From Schlegelella aquatica (GTDB lineage Bacteria; Pseudomonadota; Gammaproteobacteria; Burkholderiales; Burkholderiaceae_C): a stretch of 64,000 nucleotides of DNA. The DNA is taken from NCBI RefSeq assembly GCF_026013905.1, contig NZ_CP110257.1:2837501-2901500 (forward strand). Direction: 5' to 3'. How positions within the stretch are numbered: position 1 is the stretch's first letter; each line of letters begins with the position of its first letter. Below, in pieces: positions 43,399 to 51,975 of the stretch. The notes beneath the pieces are model-generated. The model ran no database searches and had not been told where the DNA came from. It saw nothing but the letters and a program-made list of their open reading frames with translations. Both the position numbers and the translations under genes were made by a program.

Positions 43399-44118
43399 TC
43401 AAGCGGAGAACACCTCGCGTTGCAAGCCCGGCAGGTCGAGCACGCGCACCCCGCCGTACTCGATGCGGATCAAGCCGCGGTCCTGCAAGGTGTGCAGCGC
43501 CTGGTTGACCCGCTGGCGCGACAGGCCCACCAACATCCCCAGTTCCTGCTGCGTGATGCGCAGCATCGAGCCGACCCCGGGGTACAGCAGGGGGTGGAAC
43601 AGCGAGGCGAGACTGCGCGCCACGCGGGCGTCCGGGTCGTTGAGCCGGTCGATCTCGCGGGCGGCGATGAACTGGCCCAGCCGCTCGTTGAGCTGGCGCA
43701 TGACGAACCGGTTGAAGGGAATGCTGTTGTCGAGCAGGCGATGGAAGCTCTCGATGGGCAGGCCCGCCACGACACTGCGCCGCAGTGCTTGCACGTTGTA
43801 GCGGTACGGCTCGCGCTTGAGCAGCGTGCCCTCGCCGAACCACGCCCCCGGAGGCAATCCGGTGAAGGTGATCGGGGTGCCGTGCGAGCTGTCGTTGTTC
43901 ATCTTGAGCAGGCCATCGACCACGCCGAACCAGTAGGTGGGCGGCCGACCGATGCGGCACAGCAGTTCGCCGGGCGCCGCGTCGGCCACCCGGATCTCAC
44001 CGGCGACCCGTTCGCGCTCGCTCGCCTCGAGCACCTCCAACCAGGGAATGCCGGCCAGCTCCGCCGCGGTGGCCTCGCGGGCGCGTCGATGCAGCGGCGT
44101 GACGGCGGCTTCGCTCAT
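43399..44118 (-). CDS. Crp/Fnr family transcriptional regulator
   Basis: 239-aa regulator with a cNMP-binding-like beta barrel (about residues 25-145, with PGAWFGEGTLLKREPY) and a Crp-type winged helix-turn-helix (about 165-235, ITQQELGMLVGLSRQRVNQAL). There is no N-terminal FNR-type Cys cluster, so it is not an oxygen-sensing FNR. The ATG at 44118 is preceded by GAGGAG. It is divergent from the acyl-CoA ligase / branched-chain ABC operon, with a dyad at 44247-44262 between them, so it is a candidate regulator of that operon. Confidence 0.88.
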   Translation of the reverse strand: MSEAAVTPLHRRAREATAAELAGIPWLEVLEASERERVAGEIRVADAAPGELLCRIGRPPTYWFGVVDGLLKMNNDSSHGTPITFTGLPPGAWFGEGTLLKREPYRYNVQALRRSVVAGLPIESFHRLLDNSIPFNRFVMRQLNERLGQFIAAREIDRLNDPDARVARSLASLFHPLLYPGVGSMLRITQQELGMLVGLSRQRVNQALHTLQDRGLIRIEYGGVRVLDLPGLQREVFSA

Positions 44119-44246
44119 GGCAGGCTCCTCGTCGCCCGGGCGCGGCTTCTCGAGCGGCGTGGGCCGGCTGGGGCTTCCCCAGGGCCGACGCCGCCGACGC
44201 ACGCGGGTTTTTCCCCACGGGGCGGACCCTAGGATTGTCGTCGCAA

Positions 44247-44278
44247 TGACAACTTAACGTCAAACTTGCCCCTAGCAT
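44247..44278 (+). promoter_or_regulatory. Promoter/operator of the acyl-CoA ligase-Liv operon
   Basis: TAGCAT at 44273-44278 is a candidate -10. Overlapping the -35 position is an inverted repeat TGAC-N8-GTCA (44247-44250 and 44259-44262). The layout suits a regulator binding over the -35 of the ligase operon; the divergent Crp/Fnr protein is the obvious candidate, though this is not a standard CRP or FNR box. Confidence 0.4.
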
Positions 44279-44325
44279 CGCGTTCACACTGGGCACGCCC
44301 CATCGCGCGTGCCAAGGAGTTCACG

Positions 44326-46260
44326 GTGCAGACGACGTTTCCCCGATTGCTGCTCGAGCACGCCGCCCGGCGCCCCGACGCGCCTGCGCTGCGCGAGAAG
44401 GAGTACGGCATCTGGCAGACGCTGACCTGGGCCCAGCTCGCGCAGATGGTGCGCCACTTGGCCGGCGGGTTGGCCGAAGCCGGTTTGCAGCGGGGCCAGC
44501 ACGTGGTGGTGATCGGCGAGAACCGCCCGCGGCTGTACGCGACGATGCTGGCGGCGCAGTCGCTGGGCGCCGTGCCGGTACCGCTGTACCAGGACGCGGT
44601 GGCGGCCGAGTTCGTCTATCCGATCAACAACGCCGAGGTCGCCTTCGCCGTGGTCGAAGACCAGGAGCAGGTCGACAAGCTGCTCGAGATCCGGGCTCAG
44701 TGCCCGCAGCTGGCATGCATCTGGTACGACGACGGCCGCGGCCTGCGCAACTACCGCGAGCCGGGCCTGGAAAGCCTGGATGCCCTGATCGAGCGGGGCC
44801 GGGAGCACGACGCCCGGCATCCCGGCCTGTTCGAGGCCGAGGTGGAGAAGGCCCAGGCGGACGACGTGGCCGCGATGTTCTTCACCTCCGGCACCACCGG
44901 CAACCCCAAGGGCGTGGTGCACACCCACCGCTCCTTGCTCGACCGCGCCGAGGCCGGGGCACGCTTCGACCACCTCACCGAGCGCGAGGAGGTGCTGGCC
45001 TACCTGCCGCCCGCGTGGATCGGACAGAACTGCTTCAGCTACGCCCAGTGGCTGGTGTGCGGCTACGTGGTGAACTGCCCCGAGTCGTCCTCCACCGTGA
45101 TGATCGACCTCAAGGAGATCGGGCCCACCTACTACTTCGCGCCACCACGCATCTTCGAGGGCCTGCTCACCAGCGTCACCATCCGCATGGAAGACGCCGG
45201 ACGCCTCAAGCGCTGGCTCTACAAGACCTTCATGGACGTGGCGCGGCGCGTGGGGCCCAAGCGCATGGACGGCCAGCGGCTCAGCTTCACGGAAAAGCTG
45301 CTGTACGGGCTCGGCAACCTGCTGGTGTACGGGCCGCTGCGCAACAACCTGGGCATGAGCCGCATCCGCGTGGCCTACACCGCGGGCGAGGCGATCGGAC
45401 CGGACCTGTTCACCTTCTACCGCTCGATCGGCATCAACCTCAAGCAGCTCTACGGCTCGACCGAGACGGCGGTGTTCGTCTGCCTGCAGCCGGACCACGA
45501 GGTCAAGGCCGACACCGTCGGCGTGCCGATCGAAGGTGTAGAGATCAAGCTCGATGCGAACGGCGAGATCCTCATCCGCTCGCCGGGGCTGCTCAAGGAG
45601 TACTACAAGAACCCGCAGGCGACCGCCGAGGTCAAGACCGAAGATGGCTGGTACCGCAGCGGCGATGCCGGCTTCATCGACGCCAGCGGTCATCTCAAGA
45701 TCATCGACCGGGCCAAGGACGTGGGCCGCATGGCCGACGGTTCGATGTTCGCGCCCAAGTACATCGAGAACAAACTCAAGTTCTTCCCGCACATCAAGGA
45801 GGCGGTGGCCTTCGGCGACAAGCGCGACAAGGTCTGCGCCTTCATCAACATCGACTTCGAGGCCGTGGGCAACTGGGCCGAGAAGCGCGGGCTCCCCTAT
45901 GCCGGCTATACCGACCTGGCCGCCAAACCCGAGGTGTACGAACTCATCCGCGAGTGCGTCGAAAAGGTCAATGCCGACCTCGCCGCCGACGAGAAACTCG
46001 CCGGCAGCCAGATCCACCGCTTCCTGATCCTCCATAAGGAGCTCGACGCGGACGACGGCGAACTCACCCGCACCCGCAAGGTCCGCCGGGGCTACATCGC
46101 CGAGAAGTACCAGGTGCTGGTCGACGCCCTGTACGCGGGCAAGTCCTCGCAGTACATCGAGACGCAGGTGCGCTTCGAGGACGGGCGCACCGGCACCGTG
46201 AGCGCCGACCTGGCGATCGTGGATGCCAAGACCTACCCCGCCATGAGGAGGGCCGCATGA
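44326..46260 (+). CDS. AMP-dependent acyl-CoA synthetase (FadD-like)
   Basis: 644-aa adenylate-forming ligase that would activate a carboxylic acid to its CoA thioester. The P-loop-like motif FFTSGTTGNPKG is at about residue 187, the YGSTE motif follows, and GWYRSGDAGF marks the hinge; the C-terminal lysine region is TRTRKVRRGYIAEKY. GTG 44326 is chosen for its AAGGAG RBS; an ATG at 44266 would add 20 unconserved residues. It overlaps livG by 4 nt and leads a transport operon, so its substrate is probably what the transporter imports. Confidence 0.88.
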   Translation: MQTTFPRLLLEHAARRPDAPALREKEYGIWQTLTWAQLAQMVRHLAGGLAEAGLQRGQHVVVIGENRPRLYATMLAAQSLGAVPVPLYQDAVAAEFVYPINNAEVAFAVVEDQEQVDKLLEIRAQCPQLACIWYDDGRGLRNYREPGLESLDALIERGREHDARHPGLFEAEVEKAQADDVAAMFFTSGTTGNPKGVVHTHRSLLDRAEAGARFDHLTEREEVLAYLPPAWIGQNCFSYAQWLVCGYVVNCPESSSTVMIDLKEIGPTYYFAPPRIFEGLLTSVTIRMEDAGRLKRWLYKTFMDVARRVGPKRMDGQRLSFTEKLLYGLGNLLVYGPLRNNLGMSRIRVAYTAGEAIGPDLFTFYRSIGINLKQLYGSTETAVFVCLQPDHEVKADTVGVPIEGVEIKLDANGEILIRSPGLLKEYYKNPQATAEVKTEDGWYRSGDAGFIDASGHLKIIDRAKDVGRMADGSMFAPKYIENKLKFFPHIKEAVAFGDKRDKVCAFINIDFEAVGNWAEKRGLPYAGYTDLAAKPEVYELIRECVEKVNADLAADEKLAGSQIHRFLILHKELDADDGELTRTRKVRRGYIAEKYQVLVDALYAGKSSQYIETQVRFEDGRTGTVSADLAIVDAKTYPAMRRAA

Positions 46261-47126
46261 GGGCCGCAGCGATTCCTGTCATGCGGGCGGCCGACGTGCC
46301 CGCCCCCGCCCTGACCCCGGCCACCGACAGCGACGCGCCGGTGGCCGGCCGCAAGATCGGCGACGTCATCCTGGACGTGCGCAACATCTCGCTGAGTTTC
46401 GGCGGCGTCAAGGCGCTCACCGACATCAGCTTCGACGTGCGCGAACACGAGATCCGCGCCATCATCGGCCCCAACGGCGCCGGCAAGAGCTCGATGCTCA
46501 ACTGCATCAACGGCGTGTACACCCCGCAGCAGGGCACGATCACCTTCCGCGGCCAGACCTTCCATCACATGAACTCGCGGCAGGTCGCCGAGATGGGCGT
46601 GGCGCGCACCTTCCAGAACCTCGCGCTCTTCAAGGGCATGAGCGTGCTGGACAACATCATGACCGGCCGCAACCTGCGCATGAAGAGCAACCTCTTCCTG
46701 CAAGCGCTGCGCTGGGGGCCCGCCGAGCGCGAGGAGATCGAGCACCGCGAGTTCGTCGAGCGCATCATCGACTTCCTCGAGATCCAGGCGTGGCGCAAGA
46801 CGCCCGTCGGGCGCCTGCCCTACGGGCTGCAAAAACGCGTGGACCTGGGCCGCGCGCTGGCGATGGAGCCGCAGGTGCTGCTGCTCGACGAGCCCATGGC
46901 CGGCATGAACGTCGAGGAAAAGCAGGACATGTGCCGCTTCATCCTGGACGTCAACGACGAGTTCGGCACCACCATCGTGCTGATCGAGCACGACATGGGC
47001 GTGGTGATGGACATCTCGGACCGCGTCGTCGTGCTCGATTACGGCAAGAAGATCGGCGACGGCACCCCGGACGAGGTGCGCAACAACGAAGACGTCATCC
47101 GGGCGTATCTCGGCACCTCGCACTGA
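46257..47126 (+). CDS. livG: Branched-chain-type ABC transporter ATP-binding protein (LivG)
   Basis: 289-aa nucleotide-binding subunit. An N-terminal extension of about 35 residues precedes the domain with Walker A GPNGAGKSS, Q-loop FQNLALF, degenerate signature LPYGLQKRVDL (normal for LivG), Walker B LLLDEPMAGMN and H-loop IEHDMG. It overlaps the ligase gene by 4 nt (ATGA) and is followed by livH after 19 nt. Confidence 0.93.
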   Translation: MRAAAIPVMRAADVPAPALTPATDSDAPVAGRKIGDVILDVRNISLSFGGVKALTDISFDVREHEIRAIIGPNGAGKSSMLNCINGVYTPQQGTITFRGQTFHHMNSRQVAEMGVARTFQNLALFKGMSVLDNIMTGRNLRMKSNLFLQALRWGPAEREEIEHREFVERIIDFLEIQAWRKTPVGRLPYGLQKRVDLGRALAMEPQVLLLDEPMAGMNVEEKQDMCRFILDVNDEFGTTIVLIEHDMGVVMDISDRVVVLDYGKKIGDGTPDEVRNNEDVIRAYLGTSH

Positions 47127-47145
47127 ACACGTCAGGACAACGACC

Positions 47146-48075
47146 ATGGGATTCTTCATCGAGACACTCATCGGCGGCCTGATGGCGGGCATGCTGTATT
47201 CGCTGATCGCACTCGGCTTCGTTCTCATCTTCAAGGCCTCCGGCGTCTTCAACTTCGCGCAAGGCGCGATGGTGCTGTTCGCCGCGTTGGGTATGGCGCG
47301 CTTTGCCGAGTGGTTCCCGCAGTGGTTCGGCTTCGAAAGCAAGGCGCTGGCCAACGTGCTCGCCTTCGTCGCCGCGATGGCGATGATGGTCGTCGTCGCC
47401 TGGCTGATCGAACGCCTGGCGCTGAGCAAGTTGGTCAACCAGGAGGCCGTCACCCTGCTGATGGCCACGCTGGGCATCACCTACTTCCTCGACGGCTTCG
47501 GGCAGACGCTGTTCGGCAACGACATCTACAAGATCGACGTCGGCATGCCGAAGGACCCGGTGATCGTCGGCGACAGCCTCTTCCAAGGCGGCATCCTCAT
47601 CAGCCAGGAGGACCTCATCGCCGCGCTGATCGCGGCCGCCCTGGTCACGCTGCTGTCGGTGTTCTTCCAGAAGACGGCCACCGGCCGCGCGCTGCGCGCC
47701 GTCGCCGACGACCACCAGGCGGCGCAGTCGATCGGCATCCCGCTCAACCGCATCTGGGTGATCGTCTGGAGCGTGGCGGGCTTCGTCGCATTGGTGGCCG
47801 GAATCATCTGGGGCTCCAAGCTCGGCGTGCAGTTCTCGCTGTCGCTGGTGGCGCTCAAGGCGTTGCCCGTGGTGATCCTCGGCGGACTCACCTCGGTGCC
47901 GGGCGCGATCATCGGCGGACTCATCATCGGCGTGGGCGAAAAGCTCTCCGAGATCTACATCGGCCCGTACTTCGGCGGCGGCATCGAGATCTGGTTCGCC
48001 TATGTGCTGGCCCTCGTGTTCCTGCTCGTGCGCCCACAAGGCCTCTTCGGCGAAAAGATCATTGATCGTGTATGA
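47146..48075 (+). CDS. livH: Branched-chain-type ABC transporter permease (LivH)
   Basis: 309-aa inner-membrane permease with about eight hydrophobic helices. LivH blocks seen are GLMAGMLYSLIALGFVLIFK, FNFAQGAMVLFAA and TATGRALRAVADDHQAAQ. It ends FGEKIIDRV, standard for the family. Part of the importer operon. Confidence 0.93.
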   Translation: MGFFIETLIGGLMAGMLYSLIALGFVLIFKASGVFNFAQGAMVLFAALGMARFAEWFPQWFGFESKALANVLAFVAAMAMMVVVAWLIERLALSKLVNQEAVTLLMATLGITYFLDGFGQTLFGNDIYKIDVGMPKDPVIVGDSLFQGGILISQEDLIAALIAAALVTLLSVFFQKTATGRALRAVADDHQAAQSIGIPLNRIWVIVWSVAGFVALVAGIIWGSKLGVQFSLSLVALKALPVVILGGLTSVPGAIIGGLIIGVGEKLSEIYIGPYFGGGIEIWFAYVLALVFLLVRPQGLFGEKIIDRV

Positions 48076-48164
48076 GCACGAGCAATGCTTCGCTGCGGCC
48101 TGACTTGGCAAGGCCGAGTTGAGCCAAGCGTGCCGAAACCCAAAGATCATCGACTGGAACCACC

Positions 48165-49229
48165 ATGTTCTACAGAGAAAACGGCCAGTTCAAGACGAGC
48201 TATCGCGCCGACCTCGCGATCTTCCCGATCAAGCAAGACCGCATCGCGATGGCGCTGCTGCTGCTCGTGGCGATCGTCGTGATCCCGTTCACCGCCGACG
48301 AGTACCTCTTCCGTGCCATCCTGATTCCGTTCCTGATCCTGTCGCTGGCCGCGCTGGGGCTCAACATCCTGGTGGGCTACTGCGGTCAGATCTCGCTGGG
48401 CACCGGGGCCTTCATGGCGGTGGGCGCCTACGCGGCCTACAACTTCCATGTGCGCATCGACGGCATGCCGCTGCTCGCCTCGCTGCTGCTCGGCGGCGCG
48501 AGCGCCACCGTCGTCGGTGTCATCTTCGGTGTGCCCAGCCTGCGCATCAAAGGCCTGTACCTCGCCGTGGCGACGCTCGCCGCGCAGTTCTTCGTCGACT
48601 GGGCCTTCCTGCGCATCAAGTGGTTCACCAACGATTCGCCGTCGGGCTCGGTCAGTGTCGCGGGGCTCAACGTCTTGGGCATGCCGATCGAAACACCGGT
48701 CCAGAAGTACCTCTTCTGCCTGGCCTTCGTGCTGGTCTTCGGTCTCTTGGCCAAGAACCTCGTGCGCAGCGCCATCGGGCGCGAGTGGATGGCGATCCGC
48801 GACATGGATGTCGCGGCTGCGGTCATCGGCATCCGCCCGGTCTACGCCAAGCTCACCGCGTTCGCGGTCAGCTCGTTCATCGTCGGCGTGGCGGGGGCGT
48901 TGTGGGGCTTCATCTACCTGGGTGCCTGGGAGCCGGCCGCCTTCAACATCGACCGCTCGTTCCAGCTGCTCTTCATGGTGATCATCGGCGGCCTGGGCTC
49001 CATCATGGGCAGCTTCTTCGGCGCGGCGTTCATCGTGCTGCTGCCGATCCTGCTCGACGCCGTGCCGCGGTGGCTGGGCGCGCCGCTGTCCACCGCGATG
49101 GCCGCGCACCTCACCTACATGATCTTCGGCGCGCTGATCGTCTTCTTCCTGATCGTCGAGCCGCACGGACTGGCACGGCTGTGGTCCACCGCCAAGGAAA
49201 AGCTGCGGCTGTGGCCATTCCCGCATTGA
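48165..49229 (+). CDS. livM: Branched-chain-type ABC transporter permease (LivM)
   Basis: 354-aa inner-membrane permease. The LivM core includes LAALGLNILVGYCGQISLG, the FMAVGAYAAYNF block, RIKGLYLAVATLAAQ and GREWMAIRDMDVAAAVIGI. The start ATG 48165 follows an 89-bp gap after livH and is preceded by GGAACCACC. Confidence 0.93.
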   Translation: MFYRENGQFKTSYRADLAIFPIKQDRIAMALLLLVAIVVIPFTADEYLFRAILIPFLILSLAALGLNILVGYCGQISLGTGAFMAVGAYAAYNFHVRIDGMPLLASLLLGGASATVVGVIFGVPSLRIKGLYLAVATLAAQFFVDWAFLRIKWFTNDSPSGSVSVAGLNVLGMPIETPVQKYLFCLAFVLVFGLLAKNLVRSAIGREWMAIRDMDVAAAVIGIRPVYAKLTAFAVSSFIVGVAGALWGFIYLGAWEPAAFNIDRSFQLLFMVIIGGLGSIMGSFFGAAFIVLLPILLDAVPRWLGAPLSTAMAAHLTYMIFGALIVFFLIVEPHGLARLWSTAKEKLRLWPFPH

Positions 49230-49288
49230 TCTTCCGGCAACGAGTTCCCTCGCACCTTCGAGTGCCCACCACCAAAAGGAGACAAGAG

Positions 49289-50617
49289 ATGAAACTGAAG
49301 TCACTCGCACTCGCTGCCGCTTGCGCGGCCGCGGTGTCCGGCTCGCTGATGGCCCCGCCTGCCCATGCGCAGGCCAAGGAGCAGTTCTTTCCGCTGCTGG
49401 TCTACCGCACCGGCCCGTACGCGCCCAACGGCACGCCCTGGGCCAACGGCAAGCAGGACTACATCAAGCTCATCAACGAGCGCGACGGCGGCGTCAACGG
49501 CGTCAAGCTCACGTTCGAGGAGTGCGAGACCGGCTACGCGACCGACAAGGGCGTGGAGTGCTACGAGCGCCTGAAGGGCAAGGGCGCGACCGTCTTCGAC
49601 CCGCAGTCCACCGGCATCACGTTCGCGCTCACCGACAAAGCGCCGGCCGACAAGATCCCGCTGATCACGCTGGGCTACGGCCTGTCGGCCTCGCAGGACG
49701 GCGGCGTCTTCAAATGGAACTTCCCCTTGATGGGCAGCTACTGGACCGGCGCCGACATCCTGATCCAGCACATCGGCAAGAAGGAAGGCGGCCTCGACAA
49801 GCTCAAGGGCAAGAAGATCGCCCTCGTCTATCACGACTCGCCGTTCGGCAAGGAGCCCATCCCGCTGCTTGAGGAACGCTCCAAGATGCACGGCTTCGAG
49901 CTGCTGAAGATCCCGGTCACCGCGCCGGGTGTCGAGCAGAAGTCCGCCTGGCTGCAGGTGCGCCAGCAGCGCCCCGACTACGTGCTGCTGTGGGGCTGGG
50001 GGGTGATGAACTCCACCGCCCTGAAGGAAGCGCAGGCCACCGGCTACCCGCGCGAGAAGATGTACGGCGTGTGGTGGGCCGGGGCGGAACCCGACGTGAA
50101 GGACGTCGGCGAAGGCGCCAAGGGCTACAACGCGCTGGCGCTCAACGGCTACGGCCAACAGCCCAAGGTGATCCAGGACATCCTGAAGCATGTGCACGGC
50201 AAGGGCATGGGCACCGGCCCCAAGGAAGAGGTCGGCTCCGTGCTCTACACCCGCGGCGTGATCATCCAGATGCTGGCGGTGGAAGCCGTGCGCCGCGCGC
50301 AGGAGCGCTTCGGCAAGGGCAAGGTCATGACGGGCGAACAGGTGCGCTGGGGCTTGGAGAACCTCGCGCTCGACCAGAAGAAGCTCGACGCGCTGGGCTT
50401 CAATGGCGTGTTGCGGCCCATCAGCACCTCGTGCCAGGACCACATGGGGTCGACCTGGGCCCGCGTGCACACCTGGGACGGCAGCAAGTGGAACTTCAGC
50501 TCCGACTGGTACCAGGCGGACGAACAGATCATCCGCCCGATGGTGCGCGCCGCGGCCGACAAGTACGCCAACGAAAAGAAGCTGACCCGCCGCACGCCGC
50601 AGGACTGCCAGTCCTGA
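49289..50617 (+). CDS. ABC transporter substrate-binding protein (LivJ/LivK type)
   Basis: 442-aa periplasmic binding protein with a Sec signal peptide cleaved near PPAHAQA (about residue 28). Type I periplasmic fold with FFPLLVYRTGPYAPNG at the start, the DPQSTGITFALTD region and KIALVYHDSPFGKE at the hinge. It is about 70 residues longer than E. coli LivJ and carries a Trp-rich segment (LLWGWGVMN, MYGVWWAGAE) near the presumed pocket, suggesting an aromatic or hydrophobic ligand rather than leucine. That ligand guess is inference. Confidence 0.9.
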   Translation: MKLKSLALAAACAAAVSGSLMAPPAHAQAKEQFFPLLVYRTGPYAPNGTPWANGKQDYIKLINERDGGVNGVKLTFEECETGYATDKGVECYERLKGKGATVFDPQSTGITFALTDKAPADKIPLITLGYGLSASQDGGVFKWNFPLMGSYWTGADILIQHIGKKEGGLDKLKGKKIALVYHDSPFGKEPIPLLEERSKMHGFELLKIPVTAPGVEQKSAWLQVRQQRPDYVLLWGWGVMNSTALKEAQATGYPREKMYGVWWAGAEPDVKDVGEGAKGYNALALNGYGQQPKVIQDILKHVHGKGMGTGPKEEVGSVLYTRGVIIQMLAVEAVRRAQERFGKGKVMTGEQVRWGLENLALDQKKLDALGFNGVLRPISTSCQDHMGSTWARVHTWDGSKWNFSSDWYQADEQIIRPMVRAAADKYANEKKLTRRTPQDCQS

Positions 50618-50640
50618 TCCACCCCGTCGCGGCTCGCGCC

Positions 50641-50693
50641 GCGCCCCCTCGAGGGGGCGCCGCCTCTGGACCGGCCGTGCCGGTCCAGAGGCG
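50641..50693. repeat. Two adjacent intercistronic hairpins between SBP and livF
   Basis: 50641-50660 is a perfect 20-bp palindrome centred on CTCGAG. Directly after it, 50661-50674 pairs perfectly over 14 bp with 50680-50693 around a 5-nt loop. No U-tract follows. As after the peptide-ABC binding protein gene, the placement suggests protection of the upstream binding-protein message. Confidence 0.7.
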
Positions 50694-50751
50694 ACACTCG
50701 AAATGGACCGGGCAGCCTCGCGGCTGCCGGCCCCACGGCAGAGGAACTTGC

Positions 50752-51558
50752 ATGAGCAACGTGCTACTCAACGTCAACGGCATCGAGGTGATCTACAACC
50801 ACGTGATCCTCGTGCTCAAGGGCGTGTCGCTGCAGGTGCCCGAAGGCAGCGTGGTCGCGCTGCTGGGCGGCAACGGCGCGGGCAAGACGACGACCTTGCG
50901 GGCGGTGAGCAACCTGCTGGCCGGCGAGCGCGGCGAGGTCACCAAAGGCTCGATCGAGCTGCGCGGCGAGCGCATCGAAAAACTCACCCCGGCCGACCTG
51001 GTGCACCGGGGCGTGGTGCAGGTCATGGAAGGCCGCCACTGCTTCGGCCACCTGACGATCGAGGAGAACCTCCTGACCGGCGCCTACACCCGGCGCGACG
51101 GCAAGGCGGCCATCGCCGAGACGCTGGAGAAGGTCTACACCTACTTCCCGCGCTTGAAGACGCGCCGCCACTCGCAAGCCGCGTACACCTCGGGCGGCGA
51201 GCAACAGATGTGCGCCATCGGCCGCGCGCTGATGGCCAATCCGAAGATGGTGCTGCTCGACGAGCCGTCGATGGGTCTTGCCCCTCAGATCGTCGAGGAG
51301 GTCTTCGAGATCGTGAAGGACCTCAACGTCAAGGAGCGGGTCACCTTCCTGCTGGCCGAGCAGAACACCCGGGTCGCGCTGCGCTACGCCAGCTACGGCT
51401 ACATCCTCGAGAACGGCCGCGTCGTGATGGACGGCACGGCCAAGGACCTGGCCGAGAACGAAGACGTCAAGGAGTTCTACCTCGGCATGGGCGGCGGCGA
51501 CCGCAAGAGCTTCCGCGACGTCAAGAGCTACAAGCGCCGCAAGCGCTGGCTGTCATGA
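50752..51558 (+). CDS. livF: Branched-chain-type ABC transporter ATP-binding protein (LivF)
   Basis: 268-aa nucleotide-binding subunit. Walker A is GGNGAGKTT, the Q-loop VMEGRHCFGHLT, the signature TSGGEQQM, Walker B VLLDEPSMGLAP and the H-loop LLAEQN. A basic C-terminal tail of about 20 residues (ending YKRRKRWLS) extends beyond E. coli LivF. GAGGAAC precedes the ATG. It completes the GHM-SBP-F importer. Confidence 0.93.
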   Translation: MSNVLLNVNGIEVIYNHVILVLKGVSLQVPEGSVVALLGGNGAGKTTTLRAVSNLLAGERGEVTKGSIELRGERIEKLTPADLVHRGVVQVMEGRHCFGHLTIEENLLTGAYTRRDGKAAIAETLEKVYTYFPRLKTRRHSQAAYTSGGEQQMCAIGRALMANPKMVLLDEPSMGLAPQIVEEVFEIVKDLNVKERVTFLLAEQNTRVALRYASYGYILENGRVVMDGTAKDLAENEDVKEFYLGMGGGDRKSFRDVKSYKRRKRWLS

Positions 51559-51655
51559 ATCAGGCGAGGCTGGCCGGCGGACGCAGGCCGGGCCCGAATC
51601 CGAGGACGAACCGACCCGCCGGCACGACCCATGTGCCCAGGTGCAAGGTGCTTCC

Positions 51656-51955
51656 ATGACGACGGACGACTTCTCTTTCGCGTTGCCGCCCTTCAAACCG
51701 GACGAGGCGATCGTGAAACTGCGCCGCGACCTGCGCGAGTTGCGGGGTCTGACCGCGCGCGGCGACTCGTTCGAGTACCGCGGGCACCCCGTCGTCTTGC
51801 TGACGCTCGAGCCGGACTGCATCCGCGCGAAGGTGGTCGAGCGGCCGGCCCGCACACCGCATTGGGAGGACCGGCGCCTGGCGAGCGGGGCCGACGTGCG
51901 CCGGTTCACGGAAGACGTTCGGCGCCGTCTCGCGCGCTGGAACGAGGACGAATGA
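51656..51955 (+). CDS. Small hypothetical protein in the ligase-transporter cluster
   Basis: 99-aa acidic/basic cytoplasmic protein starting MTTDDFSFALPPFKPDEA. No family recognised. A central segment, FEYRGHPVVLLTLEPDCI, looks like a small beta fold, and the C-terminus is an Arg-rich amphipathic helix (DVRRRLARWNEDE). It lies between livF and the PaaK-like ligase gene with a 20-nt gap to the latter. Position, length and codon use support a real gene. Confidence 0.6.
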   Translation: MTTDDFSFALPPFKPDEAIVKLRRDLRELRGLTARGDSFEYRGHPVVLLTLEPDCIRAKVVERPARTPHWEDRRLASGADVRRFTEDVRRRLARWNEDE

Positions 51956-51975
51956 GACCGAAGGAGCTCCAGGCC

